NCBI GenBank assembly: GCA_024275145.1
Contig: JAJRZR010000049.1
Span: forward strand, 1 to 56,030
Length of the DNA stretch: 56,030 nt
Reading direction: 5' to 3'
From: Deltaproteobacteria bacterium
GTDB taxonomy: Bacteria; Desulfobacterota; Dissulfuribacteria; Dissulfuribacterales; QOAL01
In this document: positions 48,818-56,030 of the stretch, piece after piece
Layout of the letters: the number at the start of each line of letters is the position of its first letter
Position numbering within the stretch: the first letter of the stretch is position 1
Program-made: the position numbers and the translations under genes
Notes under the pieces: model-generated
What the model saw: the letters and a program-made list of their open reading frames with translations, nothing else
Databases searched by the model: none
Told to the model about the DNA's origin: nothing

Positions 48818-50248
48818 TTATCCCTTTATACAGGCCATAGGCCTGACCAGGGCCACCTTTTTCGCCAGGCCGGCATCATGGGTTGCCTCGACGACCCTTA
48901 CTACGTCCTTGTATGCCTCAGGGGCCTCTTCGGCTGCTCCCCTGAAGCTTGCAGTTTTTACGATGATTCCTCTGTGGGCGAGATCAGAGACGATGCTTTT
49001 CCCTTTCCATCTCTTCAGGGCTGCCCTTCGGCTCATGGCACGTCCAGCCCCATGGCAGGCCGAACCCCATGCCAGCCTTTCCCCTTCATCCTGCCCTGAC
49101 AGTATGAAGGAACAGGTCCCCATGGTGCCGCCTATGAAAAGGGGTTGTCCAACCGTCTTGAACCGCTCGGGCAATTCCTTCCTCCCGGGGCCAAATGCCC
49201 TGGTGGCCCCTTTCCTGTGGACATACAGGCCTTTTATTACGCCCTCTACCCCATGGTTTTCGATCTTGCAGGTATTATGGCTGACATCATAGAGAAGCCC
49301 CATTGTCGCTTTTGGAAATTGGTCGTGGAATACCTGTCGCACAAGGTGATCTATTACCTGCCGATTGGCCAGCGCACAGTTGATTCCGCATGCCATTGCC
49401 TTAAAGTAGCGCCTTCCTTCAGGTGAGTTTATGGGGGCACAAACCAGTTCCCTTTCGCGGATGGGGATATTGTATTTTTTGGCCGCTTTGGCCAGCACCT
49501 GCAGGTAATCCGTGCCTATCTGGTGGCCTAGGGCCCTTGAACCGCAGTGTATGGCAACGATTACAGCGTCCTCTTCCAGGCCGAAGGCTGCGGCAATGGC
49601 AGGTTCGAAGATTCTTTCGACGTATTGGATTTCCAGGTAATGATTGCCGGAGCCAAGGGTCCCCACCTGTCTGTATTGTCTGCGCTTTGCCGTGTCGGAG
49701 ACACAGGATGGATCGGCCCCGGGCATGGTTCCATGTTCTTCTACGTATTCCAGATCCTTACGTTCTCCATAGCCTATGTCTACAGCCCACCTGGCACCTC
49801 CAACCAGGACCTCATCCAGCTTATCGGGTGAAAGCCTTATCTTGCCCTCGGAGCCTACACCGGAGGGAACGACCCGGAACAGTTCCTCGATCAGGGGATC
49901 GAGCCGCTGGAGGACCTCTTGCTTGTTCAGGCCGGTGAGCAGTGTTCTCACACCGCATGAAATATCGTATCCCACGCCACCAACCGAAATTACACCACCT
50001 TCATCCGGATCAAATGCAGCAACACCTCCTATGGGAAAACCGTAGCCCCAGTGGGCGTCTGGCATGGCAAAGGCAGCCTTCACTATTCCGGGAAGGGAGG
50101 CAACGTTTTTAAGTTGTTCCTGGACCTTGTCATCCATTTCGGATAAGAGCTGTCTGTCCGCATAGAGTATGGCTGGGACCCTCATGGGGCCTTCCATTGG
50201 GATCTGCCACTTGCAGGTACCGAGTTGAACGAGTCCCTTGACGTCCAT
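48818..50248 (-). CDS. rtcB: RtcB RNA-splicing ligase
   Basis: RtcB joins RNA 2',3'-cyclic phosphate or 3'-phosphate ends to 5'-OH ends with GTP and Mn2+. The 476-residue protein shows metal ligands and active-site motifs MPDAHWGYGFPIGG, VGYDISCGVRT, GSGNHYLEIQ, HCGSRALGHQIG, YDVSHNTCKIENH and SACHGAGRAMSR (the His that receives GMP lies near the last). GGGGGG precedes the ATG. The archease gene is just upstream on the same strand. Roles in bacteria include repair of RNA cut by toxins or stress nucleases. Confidence 0.96.
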   Translation of the reverse strand: MDVKGLVQLGTCKWQIPMEGPMRVPAILYADRQLLSEMDDKVQEQLKNVASLPGIVKAAFAMPDAHWGYGFPIGGVAAFDPDEGGVISVGGVGYDISCGVRTLLTGLNKQEVLQRLDPLIEELFRVVPSGVGSEGKIRLSPDKLDEVLVGGARWAVDIGYGERKDLEYVEEHGTMPGADPSCVSDTAKRRQYRQVGTLGSGNHYLEIQYVERIFEPAIAAAFGLEEDAVIVAIHCGSRALGHQIGTDYLQVLAKAAKKYNIPIRERELVCAPINSPEGRRYFKAMACGINCALANRQVIDHLVRQVFHDQFPKATMGLLYDVSHNTCKIENHGVEGVIKGLYVHRKGATRAFGPGRKELPERFKTVGQPLFIGGTMGTCSFILSGQDEGERLAWGSACHGAGRAMSRRAALKRWKGKSIVSDLAHRGIIVKTASFRGAAEEAPEAYKDVVRVVEATHDAGLAKKVALVRPMACIKG

Positions 50249-50302
50249 CTTTCCCCCCTTTTTTTCCGCCTGTCTACTATGTGTCTGCTATACGAGGCCT
50301 CC

Positions 50303-50737
50303 CTATACATCCACCACGCACTGGGCCAGCCACAGACCGTCCTGCCTTCGAACGGCCAGTTGAGTAAAGGTGGCCCCCTTGACCTCCTCACCCCGTTGGT
50401 GCCTGAGCGGGTCAAACCTTTCACCAGATGCCAGGCCTTCAAGTTCCATATCCCTTATATGGCACTTGAACCTTGAAAATACCATATTTCGTATGCTGGC
50501 CTGGGCCAATAATTCATTCAGCCAGGCCACGAACAGGCCCTCAAGATCCATGGATTCGCAGTGTATCTCTATATGTTCGCGGGGAATGACCTGGTCAAGG
50601 TCTTCAACAATGATGGAAAACAGGGCAACAGCGGCGTTTTCAAAGGCCTCCTCGATGGTTTTCCCCCATCCCCTTATGCCGATGTCAGCTACATGGTCAA
50701 AGGTTCCAAATCCCTTGGCAGCTATGCCTTTTTCCAT
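50303..50737 (-). CDS. Archease, RtcB-activating chaperone
   Basis: Archease stimulates RtcB guanylation and multiple turnover. The 144-residue protein has the family hallmarks FDHVADIGIRGWGKTIEEAFENAA and MDLEGLFVAWLNELL, with metal-binding acids in DHTAD-like DHVAD and the C-terminal VVDV. It lies 54 nt before rtcB on the same strand and overlaps the upstream PnuC-like gene by 16 nt. Confidence 0.94.
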   Translation of the reverse strand: MEKGIAAKGFGTFDHVADIGIRGWGKTIEEAFENAAVALFSIIVEDLDQVIPREHIEIHCESMDLEGLFVAWLNELLAQASIRNMVFSRFKCHIRDMELEGLASGERFDPLRHQRGEEVKGATFTQLAVRRQDGLWLAQCVVDV

Positions 50738-50988
50738 TCTTTACGTCCCCATTCTATCCATCCCCAGGTGGAAAGGCCAGTGAAGACCACGAAGAGTGCT
50801 GCCTGTGCATAGATACCATGATATATGTTTACCACGATCCATCCAATATTTGCCACGGTATAGATGGCAAAACTGGCCCTTTTTTTCTTGATATTCAGTA
50901 TCGCACCAAGGATACTGATAAGTGTCAATGTCCATGGAAACAGGTGATCCATGAACAGGGAGTTTTTCAAAATGGTTAGGCCTGTCAC
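50722..50988 (-). CDS. Small PnuC-like membrane protein
   Basis: This 88-residue protein has three hydrophobic segments (about 15-33, 38-56 and 62-79). The C-terminal stretch IGWIVVNIYHGIYAQAALFV and GLSTWGWIEW resembles the core helices of PnuC nicotinamide-riboside transporters. At 88 residues it is far shorter than PnuC (about 240), so transport would need oligomerisation. Such mini-PnuC proteins are not characterised to my knowledge. It overlaps the isochorismatase gene by 4 nt upstream and archease by 16 nt downstream, so it belongs to that operon. Confidence 0.7.
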   Translation of the reverse strand: MTGLTILKNSLFMDHLFPWTLTLISILGAILNIKKKRASFAIYTVANIGWIVVNIYHGIYAQAALFVVFTGLSTWGWIEWGRKEWKKA

Positions 50989-51551
50989 TTAAGATAGGGA
51001 AGCATCTGTTTGAATTGGGGGGTGTCGGCCCGTTTTAAAAGGTCGTATATGACCATTTCGGTAGTCACTACGGCTATACCCAGTTGTGTCATACGCCTGA
51101 TCGCTGCCCTGGCATCACGTTTTCCCCTGGAGGAAACGGCATCCTCTATGATCCATGCCCTGTATCCTACCTGCACTGCCCCAATCGCTGTCTGGTATAC
51201 GCAGATATGGGTCTCTACGCCCGTTATTAACAAGGTGTCAACGGAGCTTGGCAAGTTATCCAGGCCCTTTCGAACCTCTGGATTGTCAAGGGCGTTGAAT
51301 TCCATTTTGTCGATCTTCCTTAGATCACCAAGAAGCCCTTCTATTGCCTCCACATACCTGCCCAGTCCCTTTACATATTGGGTGGTGGCTATTACAGATA
51401 GATCCAATATCTGTGAACAGTTTATCAGTAGCGAAATGTTCTTTTCAACCCTCTTTGCCTTGTGAACGGCCTTCATCAGCCGTTCTTGGGGATCTATGAT
51501 CATCAGGCAGCATCTTCCTGGATGCAGACCGTCAGGATACAGGCAGCTCAT
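50985..51551 (-). CDS. Isochorismatase-family cysteine hydrolase
   Basis: This 188-residue hydrolase has the catalytic triad visible as Asp in LMIIDPQERL, Lys in DKMEFNAL and Cys in GVETHICVYQTAIGAV. The latter lies in the usual C-x-x-x-T context after the cis-peptide. YcaC-type and nicotinamidase-type enzymes share this fold; I do not see the nicotinamidase metal-site pattern, so substrate is open. It is the first gene of a four-gene overlap chain ending in rtcB. Confidence 0.88.
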   Translation of the reverse strand: MSCLYPDGLHPGRCCLMIIDPQERLMKAVHKAKRVEKNISLLINCSQILDLSVIATTQYVKGLGRYVEAIEGLLGDLRKIDKMEFNALDNPEVRKGLDNLPSSVDTLLITGVETHICVYQTAIGAVQVGYRAWIIEDAVSSRGKRDARAAIRRMTQLGIAVVTTEMVIYDLLKRADTPQFKQMLPYLK

Positions 51552-51584
51552 TTTTGGATATCCTCCTGTTTCCTTAGATCGTTT

Positions 51585-51622
51585 CCTGGCAGACGGTCCG
51601 CATCTCTCGACCGTCTGCCAGG
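51585..51622. other. perfect 14-bp hairpin between acs and the isochorismatase gene
   Basis: CCTGGCAGACGGTC (51585-51598) pairs perfectly with GACCGTCTGCCAGG (51609-51622) around a 10-nt loop. It begins 11 nt after the acs stop. Neither strand has a T-run after it, so it is a possible mRNA stabiliser or non-canonical terminator. Confidence 0.6.
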
Positions 51623-51632
51623 TAGACCCTGT

Positions 51633-53615
51633 TTATTGAACGGCCTTCCTGCCCTCAATAAGCCTTTCTATGACAGATGGATCCGCCAGGGTAGAGGTGT
51701 CGCCGAAATCAGAGGTATCACCGGCAGCAATTTTTCTCAGGATCCTGCGCATGATCTTGCCGCTTCGTGTCTGCGGCAGCTTCGCCGTAAATTGGATGAC
51801 CTCCGGGGTGGCGATAGGGCCTATTTCCTTTCTTACCCATGTCCTCAGTTCCTTCCTAAGTTCCTCTGAGGGTTCTATGCCGGCCTTCAATGTGACATAG
51901 GCATAGATTGCCTGCCCCTTGATTGGATGCGGCATACCGACTACCGCTGCCTCTGCCACGGCATGGTGGGCTACCAGGGCGGATTCGATCTCAGCGGTGC
52001 CCAGACGGTGGCCAGAGACGTTTATCACGTCGTCGAGCCTGCCCATGATCCAGAAGTAGCCGTCCTCATCCCTTTTGGCCCCGTCATCAGCGTCGTATAC
52101 ACCAGGGAAACTCTGGAAGTATGTCTTTTTGAATCGTTCAGGATCTCCAAATACACCCCTTAACATACCGGGCCACGGTCTCCTTATAACCAGGTGCCCG
52201 CCCTCGTTGACCGATGTCCTGGTTCCATCTTCCCTCAATACATCGGCCTCTATGCCGGGAAGGGGCAGCGTGGCCGAACCTGGCTTGAGTGGTGTGGCAA
52301 ATGGCAGGGGAGAGATCATTATCCCGCCTGTTTCGGTCTGCCACCACGTATCCACGATGGGCAGTTTACCCTTGCCGATATTTTCATGGTACCATATCCA
52401 GGCCTCTGGGTTTATCGGCTCCCCCACGCTGCCCAGTAGTCGCAATGTAGAAAGGTCATGCCTTTGGGTCCATTCGGTTCCCTCCTTCATAAGTGATCTT
52501 ATGACCGTGGGGGCGGTATAGAATATATTGACCTTGAATTTTTCGACTACCTTCCAGAAGCGATCCGGTTCGGGCCAGGTCGGAACGCCTTCGAACATGA
52601 GGGATGTGCCACCAAGGCTCAGGGGGCCATAAAGGATATACGTATGCCCGGTGATCCAGCCGATATCCGCCGTGCACCAGTAGACATCGTCGTCCTTGAG
52701 ATCGAAGACCCACTGAGTGGTGTGCGCGGCATATGTCATATAACCACCTGTAGTATGGATTACCCCTTTGGGTTTACCGGTACTGCCACTGGTATACAGA
52801 ATAAAAAGGGTATCTTCCGCACCCATTGGGACAGGATCACACCTGTCGGATATATCCTCGGCATTGATCTCTTCATGCCACCAGGTGTCACGGCCGTCCT
52901 GCATAGGGACGTCATTTCCAGCCCTTTTTACAACGATACAGCCTTCTATGCTTTGTGAATCCTTTAGTGCCTCGTCGGCATTGGGTTTTAGAGGGATGGT
53001 CCTGCCAGCCCTGAGGACAGCGTCCGAGGTGATGAGGATCTTGGCTTGGCAGTCATGAATACGATTTTGAAGATTACGGGCACTGAACCCGGCAAACACG
53101 ACGCTGTGCGTGGCACCAATCCGTGCACATGCCAACATGGCTATAGGCAGTTCTGGAATCATTGGCAGGTAGATGGCCACCCGGTCACCCTTCTTGATGC
53201 CCTTTTTTTTAAGTACGTTGGCAAAGCGGCAGACCTCGCTGTGCAGCATTTGATAGGTATAGACCTTGACATCGTCCTCGGGCTCTCCCTGCCAGATCAG
53301 TGCCGCCTTGTTCCTCCTGCCACCCGTCAGGTGTCTGTCCAGGCAATTATATGAGGCGTTCAACTGGCCACCGATGAACCATTCGAAATGGGGTTTGTGA
53401 AAATCGGCTCTCAGGACGGTTCTCCACCTTCTCGACCAGCTTATGAGTTCTTCAGCCCTGCTTGCCCAGAAATCCTCCGGATTTTCCATGGACCACTTGT
53501 ACAGCCTCTTGTACTTCTTCATGCTTTTTACATAGGCAGTTTGCTGGCCCTTGCGGGATGGCCGAAAGATACGCTCTTCACTCGTCAGGCTCTCGATGTC
53601 GATCCTGTTGCTCAT
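51633..53615 (-). CDS. acs: Acetyl-coenzyme A synthetase (AMP-forming)
   Basis: This enzyme activates acetate to acetyl-CoA through acetyl-AMP. The 660-residue protein has the adenylate-forming signature [12 protein letters not shown] (about 267-278), with [10 protein letters not shown] and [21 protein letters not shown] further on. [12 protein letters not shown] near the C-terminus holds the Lys that is acetylated in regulated Acs enzymes. AGGAG lies eight bases before the ATG. A strong sigma-70 promoter at 53753-53781 predicts a 130-nt leader containing a repeat copy. Confidence 0.97.
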   Translation of the reverse strand: MSNRIDIESLTSEERIFRPSRKGQQTAYVKSMKKYKRLYKWSMENPEDFWASRAEELISWSRRWRTVLRADFHKPHFEWFIGGQLNASYNCLDRHLTGGRRNKAALIWQGEPEDDVKVYTYQMLHSEVCRFANVLKKKGIKKGDRVAIYLPMIPELPIAMLACARIGATHSVVFAGFSARNLQNRIHDCQAKILITSDAVLRAGRTIPLKPNADEALKDSQSIEGCIVVKRAGNDVPMQDGRDTWWHEEINAEDISDRCDPVPMGAEDTLFILYTSGSTGKPKGVIHTTGGYMTYAAHTTQWVFDLKDDDVYWCTADIGWITGHTYILYGPLSLGGTSLMFEGVPTWPEPDRFWKVVEKFKVNIFYTAPTVIRSLMKEGTEWTQRHDLSTLRLLGSVGEPINPEAWIWYHENIGKGKLPIVDTWWQTETGGIMISPLPFATPLKPGSATLPLPGIEADVLREDGTRTSVNEGGHLVIRRPWPGMLRGVFGDPERFKKTYFQSFPGVYDADDGAKRDEDGYFWIMGRLDDVINVSGHRLGTAEIESALVAHHAVAEAAVVGMPHPIKGQAIYAYVTLKAGIEPSEELRKELRTWVRKEIGPIATPEVIQFTAKLPQTRSGKIMRRILRKIAAGDTSDFGDTSTLADPSVIERLIEGRKAVQ

Positions 53616-53644
53616 GTTTTATTCTCCTTGGTTAAAATTTATGA

Positions 53645-53725
53645 TCCTTGAAAATACGTTCCCCCGGGAATGTATTTTCATACTAAGGGATGCGGCACTA
53701 GATACATGGGCCGCATGGTTGTTTT
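53645..53725 (+). repeat. interspersed two-hairpin repeat, copy 18 (best overall structure)
   Basis: Hairpin 1 is a 15-bp stem with one G-U pair (53649-53663 with 53666-53680). Hairpin 2 is ATGCGGC (53690-53696) with GCCGCAT (53710-53716). It lies within the predicted acs leader, antisense to the family orientation. Confidence 0.8.
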
Positions 53726-53752
53726 GGAAGAAAAGACGCCAACTGAGAAAAA

Positions 53753-53781
53753 ATTATTTCACAAGGTAATTTTCTTGTCAA
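53753..53781 (-). promoter_or_regulatory. sigma-70 promoter of acs
   Basis: On the minus strand TTGACA (53781-53776) and AATAAT (53758-53753) are separated by 17 nt. Predicted start is near 53746, giving a leader of about 130 nt before the acs ATG. Confidence 0.7.
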
Positions 53782-53938
53782 GTGGTTAGTTTTTTAAAAA
53801 ATTTTGAAATATTAAGAGGTTATAAACCATTATTGATTTTTCATGTGTTGTTAGTTTGTTGTGGAAAATATGCCTTTTCCATCATGGGGCTCCATATGGA
53901 GCAGAAACTTTTCACAGTTTTCAGCAATAATTTTGTGG
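53782..53938. other. AT-rich spacer between queF and the acs promoter
   Basis: No gene is seen. The AT-rich stretch at 53782-53860 could act as an UP-element for the acs promoter. Confidence 0.35.
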
Positions 53939-54343
53939 TCAGCTATCATTTGTTGTCCTGGCCGACGAGTCCTTGTCCAAACGACCTTCCTCCACTCGTA
54001 TAATGGTATGCACGTTCCCCCTGGGATGGAAGTCCCCTTCAACGCGTAAGAACTTGGGATTCAACACCTTGAATAGGTCCGAAAAGATCTTGTTAGTGGC
54101 CTCCTCATGGGAGATGTACATCTCTCTAAACTTGTTAAGGTATAATTTTAATGACTTGAGTTCTATTATCGATTCCGCAGGAACGTAATGGATTCGGATG
54201 GTGGCAAAATCAGGATATCCCGATCTGGGACATAGACATGTGAATTCAGGGAAATTGATATCGATCGTGTAGTCCCTTTCCGGGCTTGGATTTGGCCATG
54301 GTTCCAGGTCGGCCTTCTTTATCTCTTCTTGGCCATATTTCAT
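53939..54343 (-). CDS. queF: NADPH-dependent preQ0 reductase QueF
   Basis: QueF reduces 7-cyano-7-deazaguanine to preQ1 in queuosine synthesis. The 134-residue protein is of the short, unimodular type. The catalytic Cys sits in [17 protein letters not shown] at about residues 33-49, and [17 protein letters not shown] holds the substrate-binding Glu and Ser. FHPRGNVHT marks the C-terminal part. queC, queD and queE are not nearby. I looked for a preQ1 riboswitch upstream and did not see one. Confidence 0.95.
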   Translation of the reverse strand: MKYGQEEIKKADLEPWPNPSPERDYTIDINFPEFTCLCPRSGYPDFATIRIHYVPAESIIELKSLKLYLNKFREMYISHEEATNKIFSDLFKVLNPKFLRVEGDFHPRGNVHTIIRVEEGRLDKDSSARTTNDS

Positions 54344-54419
54344 GGATTTTTCCGGCAGCCTCCTTCAGTTATATGGAATTTTTTTACCTTTTAGACAGAG
54401 ATCGAAAAATTCAATAGTG

Positions 54420-54649
54420 CTACTTGTAGTGATTCATACTAAATCTGTTTTTGACAAGGATCCAACGTTTTGAATCCACGTAATAAAAATTGAGATAATA
54501 TGCAGAATCCTCCTCTCACGTTCTCCTTTTTTGATTGTATATATCTCATGCTCTATCGAAAATCTCTGCTTTGGAGAGAGGCGGTGGCGCAACAACCTTT
54601 CTAATTCCTTAATATCCCGTTTCCTGGGATCACGGTGTTTCAATATCAT
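54420..54649 (-). pseudogene. Remnant of a NERD-domain protein gene (frameshifted, truncated)
   Basis: The frame opens at ATG 54649 with DIKELERLLRHRLSPKQRF and IEHEIYTIKKGERE, which resembles the start of NERD (nuclease-related domain) proteins. It then goes out of frame near 54515. Shifting the frame restores the expected continuation EDSAYYLNFYYVDSKRW before a stop at 54420. The rest of the domain is absent. One indel plus 3' truncation explains this best. Without the shift a 71-residue product would be made. The family link is by eye. Confidence 0.6.
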
Positions 54650-54766
54650 GGGATGGATTAATTATTATCCTGACAGCTCCTTTGTCGAAAATTGCCTGAA
54701 GCCCTTCATGCCGGGGCCTGGACAGGTGTCTGCAAGAGCCTGAAAGCATGCCATAAAAGGCAAAAC

Positions 54767-55672
54767 CTATAGAATCTCGTGGACAGGTACGAGTTTCACC
54801 TTTTTCCTTATATCTGGTAATCGGCAGTAAAGGACTTTTAGTGTAATCCTTGAGGGGTGACCGATGGCTATCGCCTTTCCCCTTTTTTGCGCGAGCTGCA
54901 CTAGGCGTGAAAGTTCCCTGTTGATGCTGGATACGTTCAAGGTATGATCCAGGAAGACCGTTCTCGCTGCTGATGGGATGCCCATCGCCCGTGCGGTCTC
55001 CAGGGCGATGGTGTCCTTTGTGGTTCTTGAGTCTATAAAGAACATATTCCGCCTCTTGACCTCGGCAAGGACCCATTCCATTGCCTTCCTGTCCGTTGTA
55101 AATTTTGATCCCATATGATTGTTAACACCCGTAGCGCCTGGAACCGCATCAAGATCCCTTCTCAATATCCTTAGGACGGTGTCAAAATCCATGTCCAGCC
55201 TCAGTGTCCCCGGCCCCGGGTTCATGGACCGGTCCATTGCCTCAAGGGGCAGGTGGACCAGTATGTCATGTCCCCTCTTCTTTGCCGTTGCCGCGAGTCG
55301 CTTGGTATTCGGTGCGAAGGGCAGGAAGGCAAACGACAAGGGCGCTTCGATATTGATCAGTGCCTCGTCGGTGGCAAAGTCATAGCCCATATCATCTATG
55401 ATAATTGCGACCATGGGCCGTTGTGGAGCAGGTAGGATCTTTTCAGGTGCGGGTGGCGGGGTGACAGGAGCAGGCCTGAAATCCTCGAAGGCCGGCCTGT
55501 TGACGTCCATAGTTGGCCGACCTGGGAAGACATAGATGATAGCCAGTATGGCAGAGACGATACTCAGGGCCAGGATGGCCGGTACGAGGCCCGGAAAGCG
55601 TCTTTTCGCCCTGTTGCCAGGGCCGTTACCCGTCCCTCTATTTTTTGTCTTCTTCCGGCCTCTTCGGTTCAT
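54767..55672 (-). CDS. Divergent polysaccharide deacetylase family protein
   Basis: This 301-residue envelope protein has a basic N-terminus, one membrane anchor (about 29-50) and a proline-rich linker. A YibQ/DUF610-type divergent polysaccharide deacetylase domain follows. The domain shows VAIIIDDMGYDFATDEALI (Asp-Asp metal site), LSFAFLPFAP, GHDILVHLPLEAMD, GVNNHMGSKFTTD and FIDSRTT. It follows the S41 protease gene, an arrangement common with an EnvC-type murein hydrolase activator further upstream, which would lie outside the window. Confidence 0.9.
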   Translation of the reverse strand: MNRRGRKKTKNRGTGNGPGNRAKRRFPGLVPAILALSIVSAILAIIYVFPGRPTMDVNRPAFEDFRPAPVTPPPAPEKILPAPQRPMVAIIIDDMGYDFATDEALINIEAPLSFAFLPFAPNTKRLAATAKKRGHDILVHLPLEAMDRSMNPGPGTLRLDMDFDTVLRILRRDLDAVPGATGVNNHMGSKFTTDRKAMEWVLAEVKRRNMFFIDSRTTKDTIALETARAMGIPSAARTVFLDHTLNVSSINRELSRLVQLAQKRGKAIAIGHPSRITLKVLYCRLPDIRKKVKLVPVHEIL

Positions 55673-55773
55673 GCCAGGCGTATCTTCCCAGTGGATCTCC
55701 CCAGACCTTCATCCCGGACTACGCGACTTTCAGGTTTGCCGAAGATACAAGGCAGAAGGGACGCGGGTTTTTT

Positions 55774-56030
55774 CTACTTGCCAGGAATCTTCATATTGGA
55801 AAGTATGGTCCATGCCTTCAATATCCTCAATGCCTCCCTGAGCTGGTTATCCATTGGCATCATTGTCTCCTTCTTCTCCGAGGTCATGTTGCCATCCTTT
55901 TCTTTGTATTTTTTGTCTTCTACCCCGGGAAGGTGGCCCTTCAGATCCCGTTCCTTTATGAAGTGGAATCCATTCCTTTTGCCCTTTTCTTCCCCTTTTG
56001 GTTCTGGCACGAAGGGCACTACGATATCAG
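55774..56030 (-). CDS. C-terminal end of an S41-family carboxy-terminal processing protease
   Basis: The frame enters from the right edge and ends at 55774, giving about 85 residues. FHFIKERDLKGHLPG and DNQLREALRILKAWTI match the region that follows the catalytic domain in CtpA/S41 peptidases of Desulfobacterota. The catalytic Ser/Lys part is outside the window. The neighbouring divergent polysaccharide deacetylase supports the call. The similarity is modest, so it is given with reserve. Confidence 0.65.
   Translation of the reverse strand, partial: DIVVPFVPEPKGEEKGKRNGFHFIKERDLKGHLPGVEDKKYKEKDGNMTSEKKETMMPMDNQLREALRILKAWTILSNMKIPGK

Noticed and set aside
54344-54433. preQ1 riboswitch upstream of queF
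   Set aside because: I looked for the preQ1-I hairpin plus A-rich tail and found no convincing match, only AGGAGG at an unusual distance from the ATG.

Overview
The window reads as a housekeeping-rich chromosomal segment of an anaerobic Desulfobacterota (deltaproteobacterial) bacterium. This rests on four orphan NtrC-type response regulators, a TauE/SafE permease with a large exported N-terminal domain, Rex, FeoB, ResB/CcsA-type cytochrome c maturation, an anaerobic-route cobalamin gene (cbiD) and the order nif3 - C4 zinc ribbon - rnpB. Frequent AGG/AGA and ATA codons would fit a thermophile. The taxonomic call is inference. I see no phage, IS element or CRISPR array.

Layout. 1-5442: 5' end of cbiD, an RluB-type pseudouridine synthase, an NtrC-type regulator, a PilZ-PilD pair and a lipid kinase. 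5493-7808: a second regulator, then a gene-free 0.95 kb holding a near-perfect sigma-54 promoter, a short C-rich transcript ending in a 13-bp terminator, and a tandem palindrome. 7809-15003: an exported OB-fold-like protein, 5-formyl-THF cyclo-ligase, a K+ channel, phosphoglucose isomerase, a PEBP-like protein, and a coupled zinc-ribbon / ATP-grasp pair. 15113-18852: tRNA(CAT), nif3, C4 zinc ribbon, RNase P RNA, panB. 19346-23335 (minus): xseB-ispA-dxs-ykgJ. 23615-27966: acyltransferase, cvpA, thioesterase, feoB. 28048-36340 (minus): a membrane protein, TauE/SafE, rex, a third regulator, guaB and ppx. 36725-42411: a fourth regulator, tatA-resB-ccsA-tatA and a nucleotidyltransferase. 42328-46183 (minus): polA-pilZ-small protein. 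46250-48758: purA and a KamA-like radical SAM enzyme. 48818-56030 (minus): isochorismatase-PnuC-like-archease-rtcB, acs, queF, a broken NERD-domain gene, a divergent polysaccharide deacetylase and the C-terminus of an S41 protease.

Two things stand out. First, an interspersed intergenic element of about 80 nt recurs roughly 18 times in both orientations. Its best copies fold into two hairpins, and the second hairpin shows compensatory base changes between copies (TGCCTG/CAGGCA against TGCGGC/GCCGCA). One copy lies in the predicted acs leader. Second, the regulator at 5493-6851 is followed by a TGGCAC-N5-TTGCT promoter and a predicted ~90-nt RNA with repeated CCUCC modules, complementary to Shine-Dalgarno sequences. 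A third candidate is the zinc-ribbon / RimK-like ATP-grasp pair at 13940-15003, whose layout recalls LysW/LysX carrier-protein ligation.

All calls come from reading the sequence. No database search or folding program was run.
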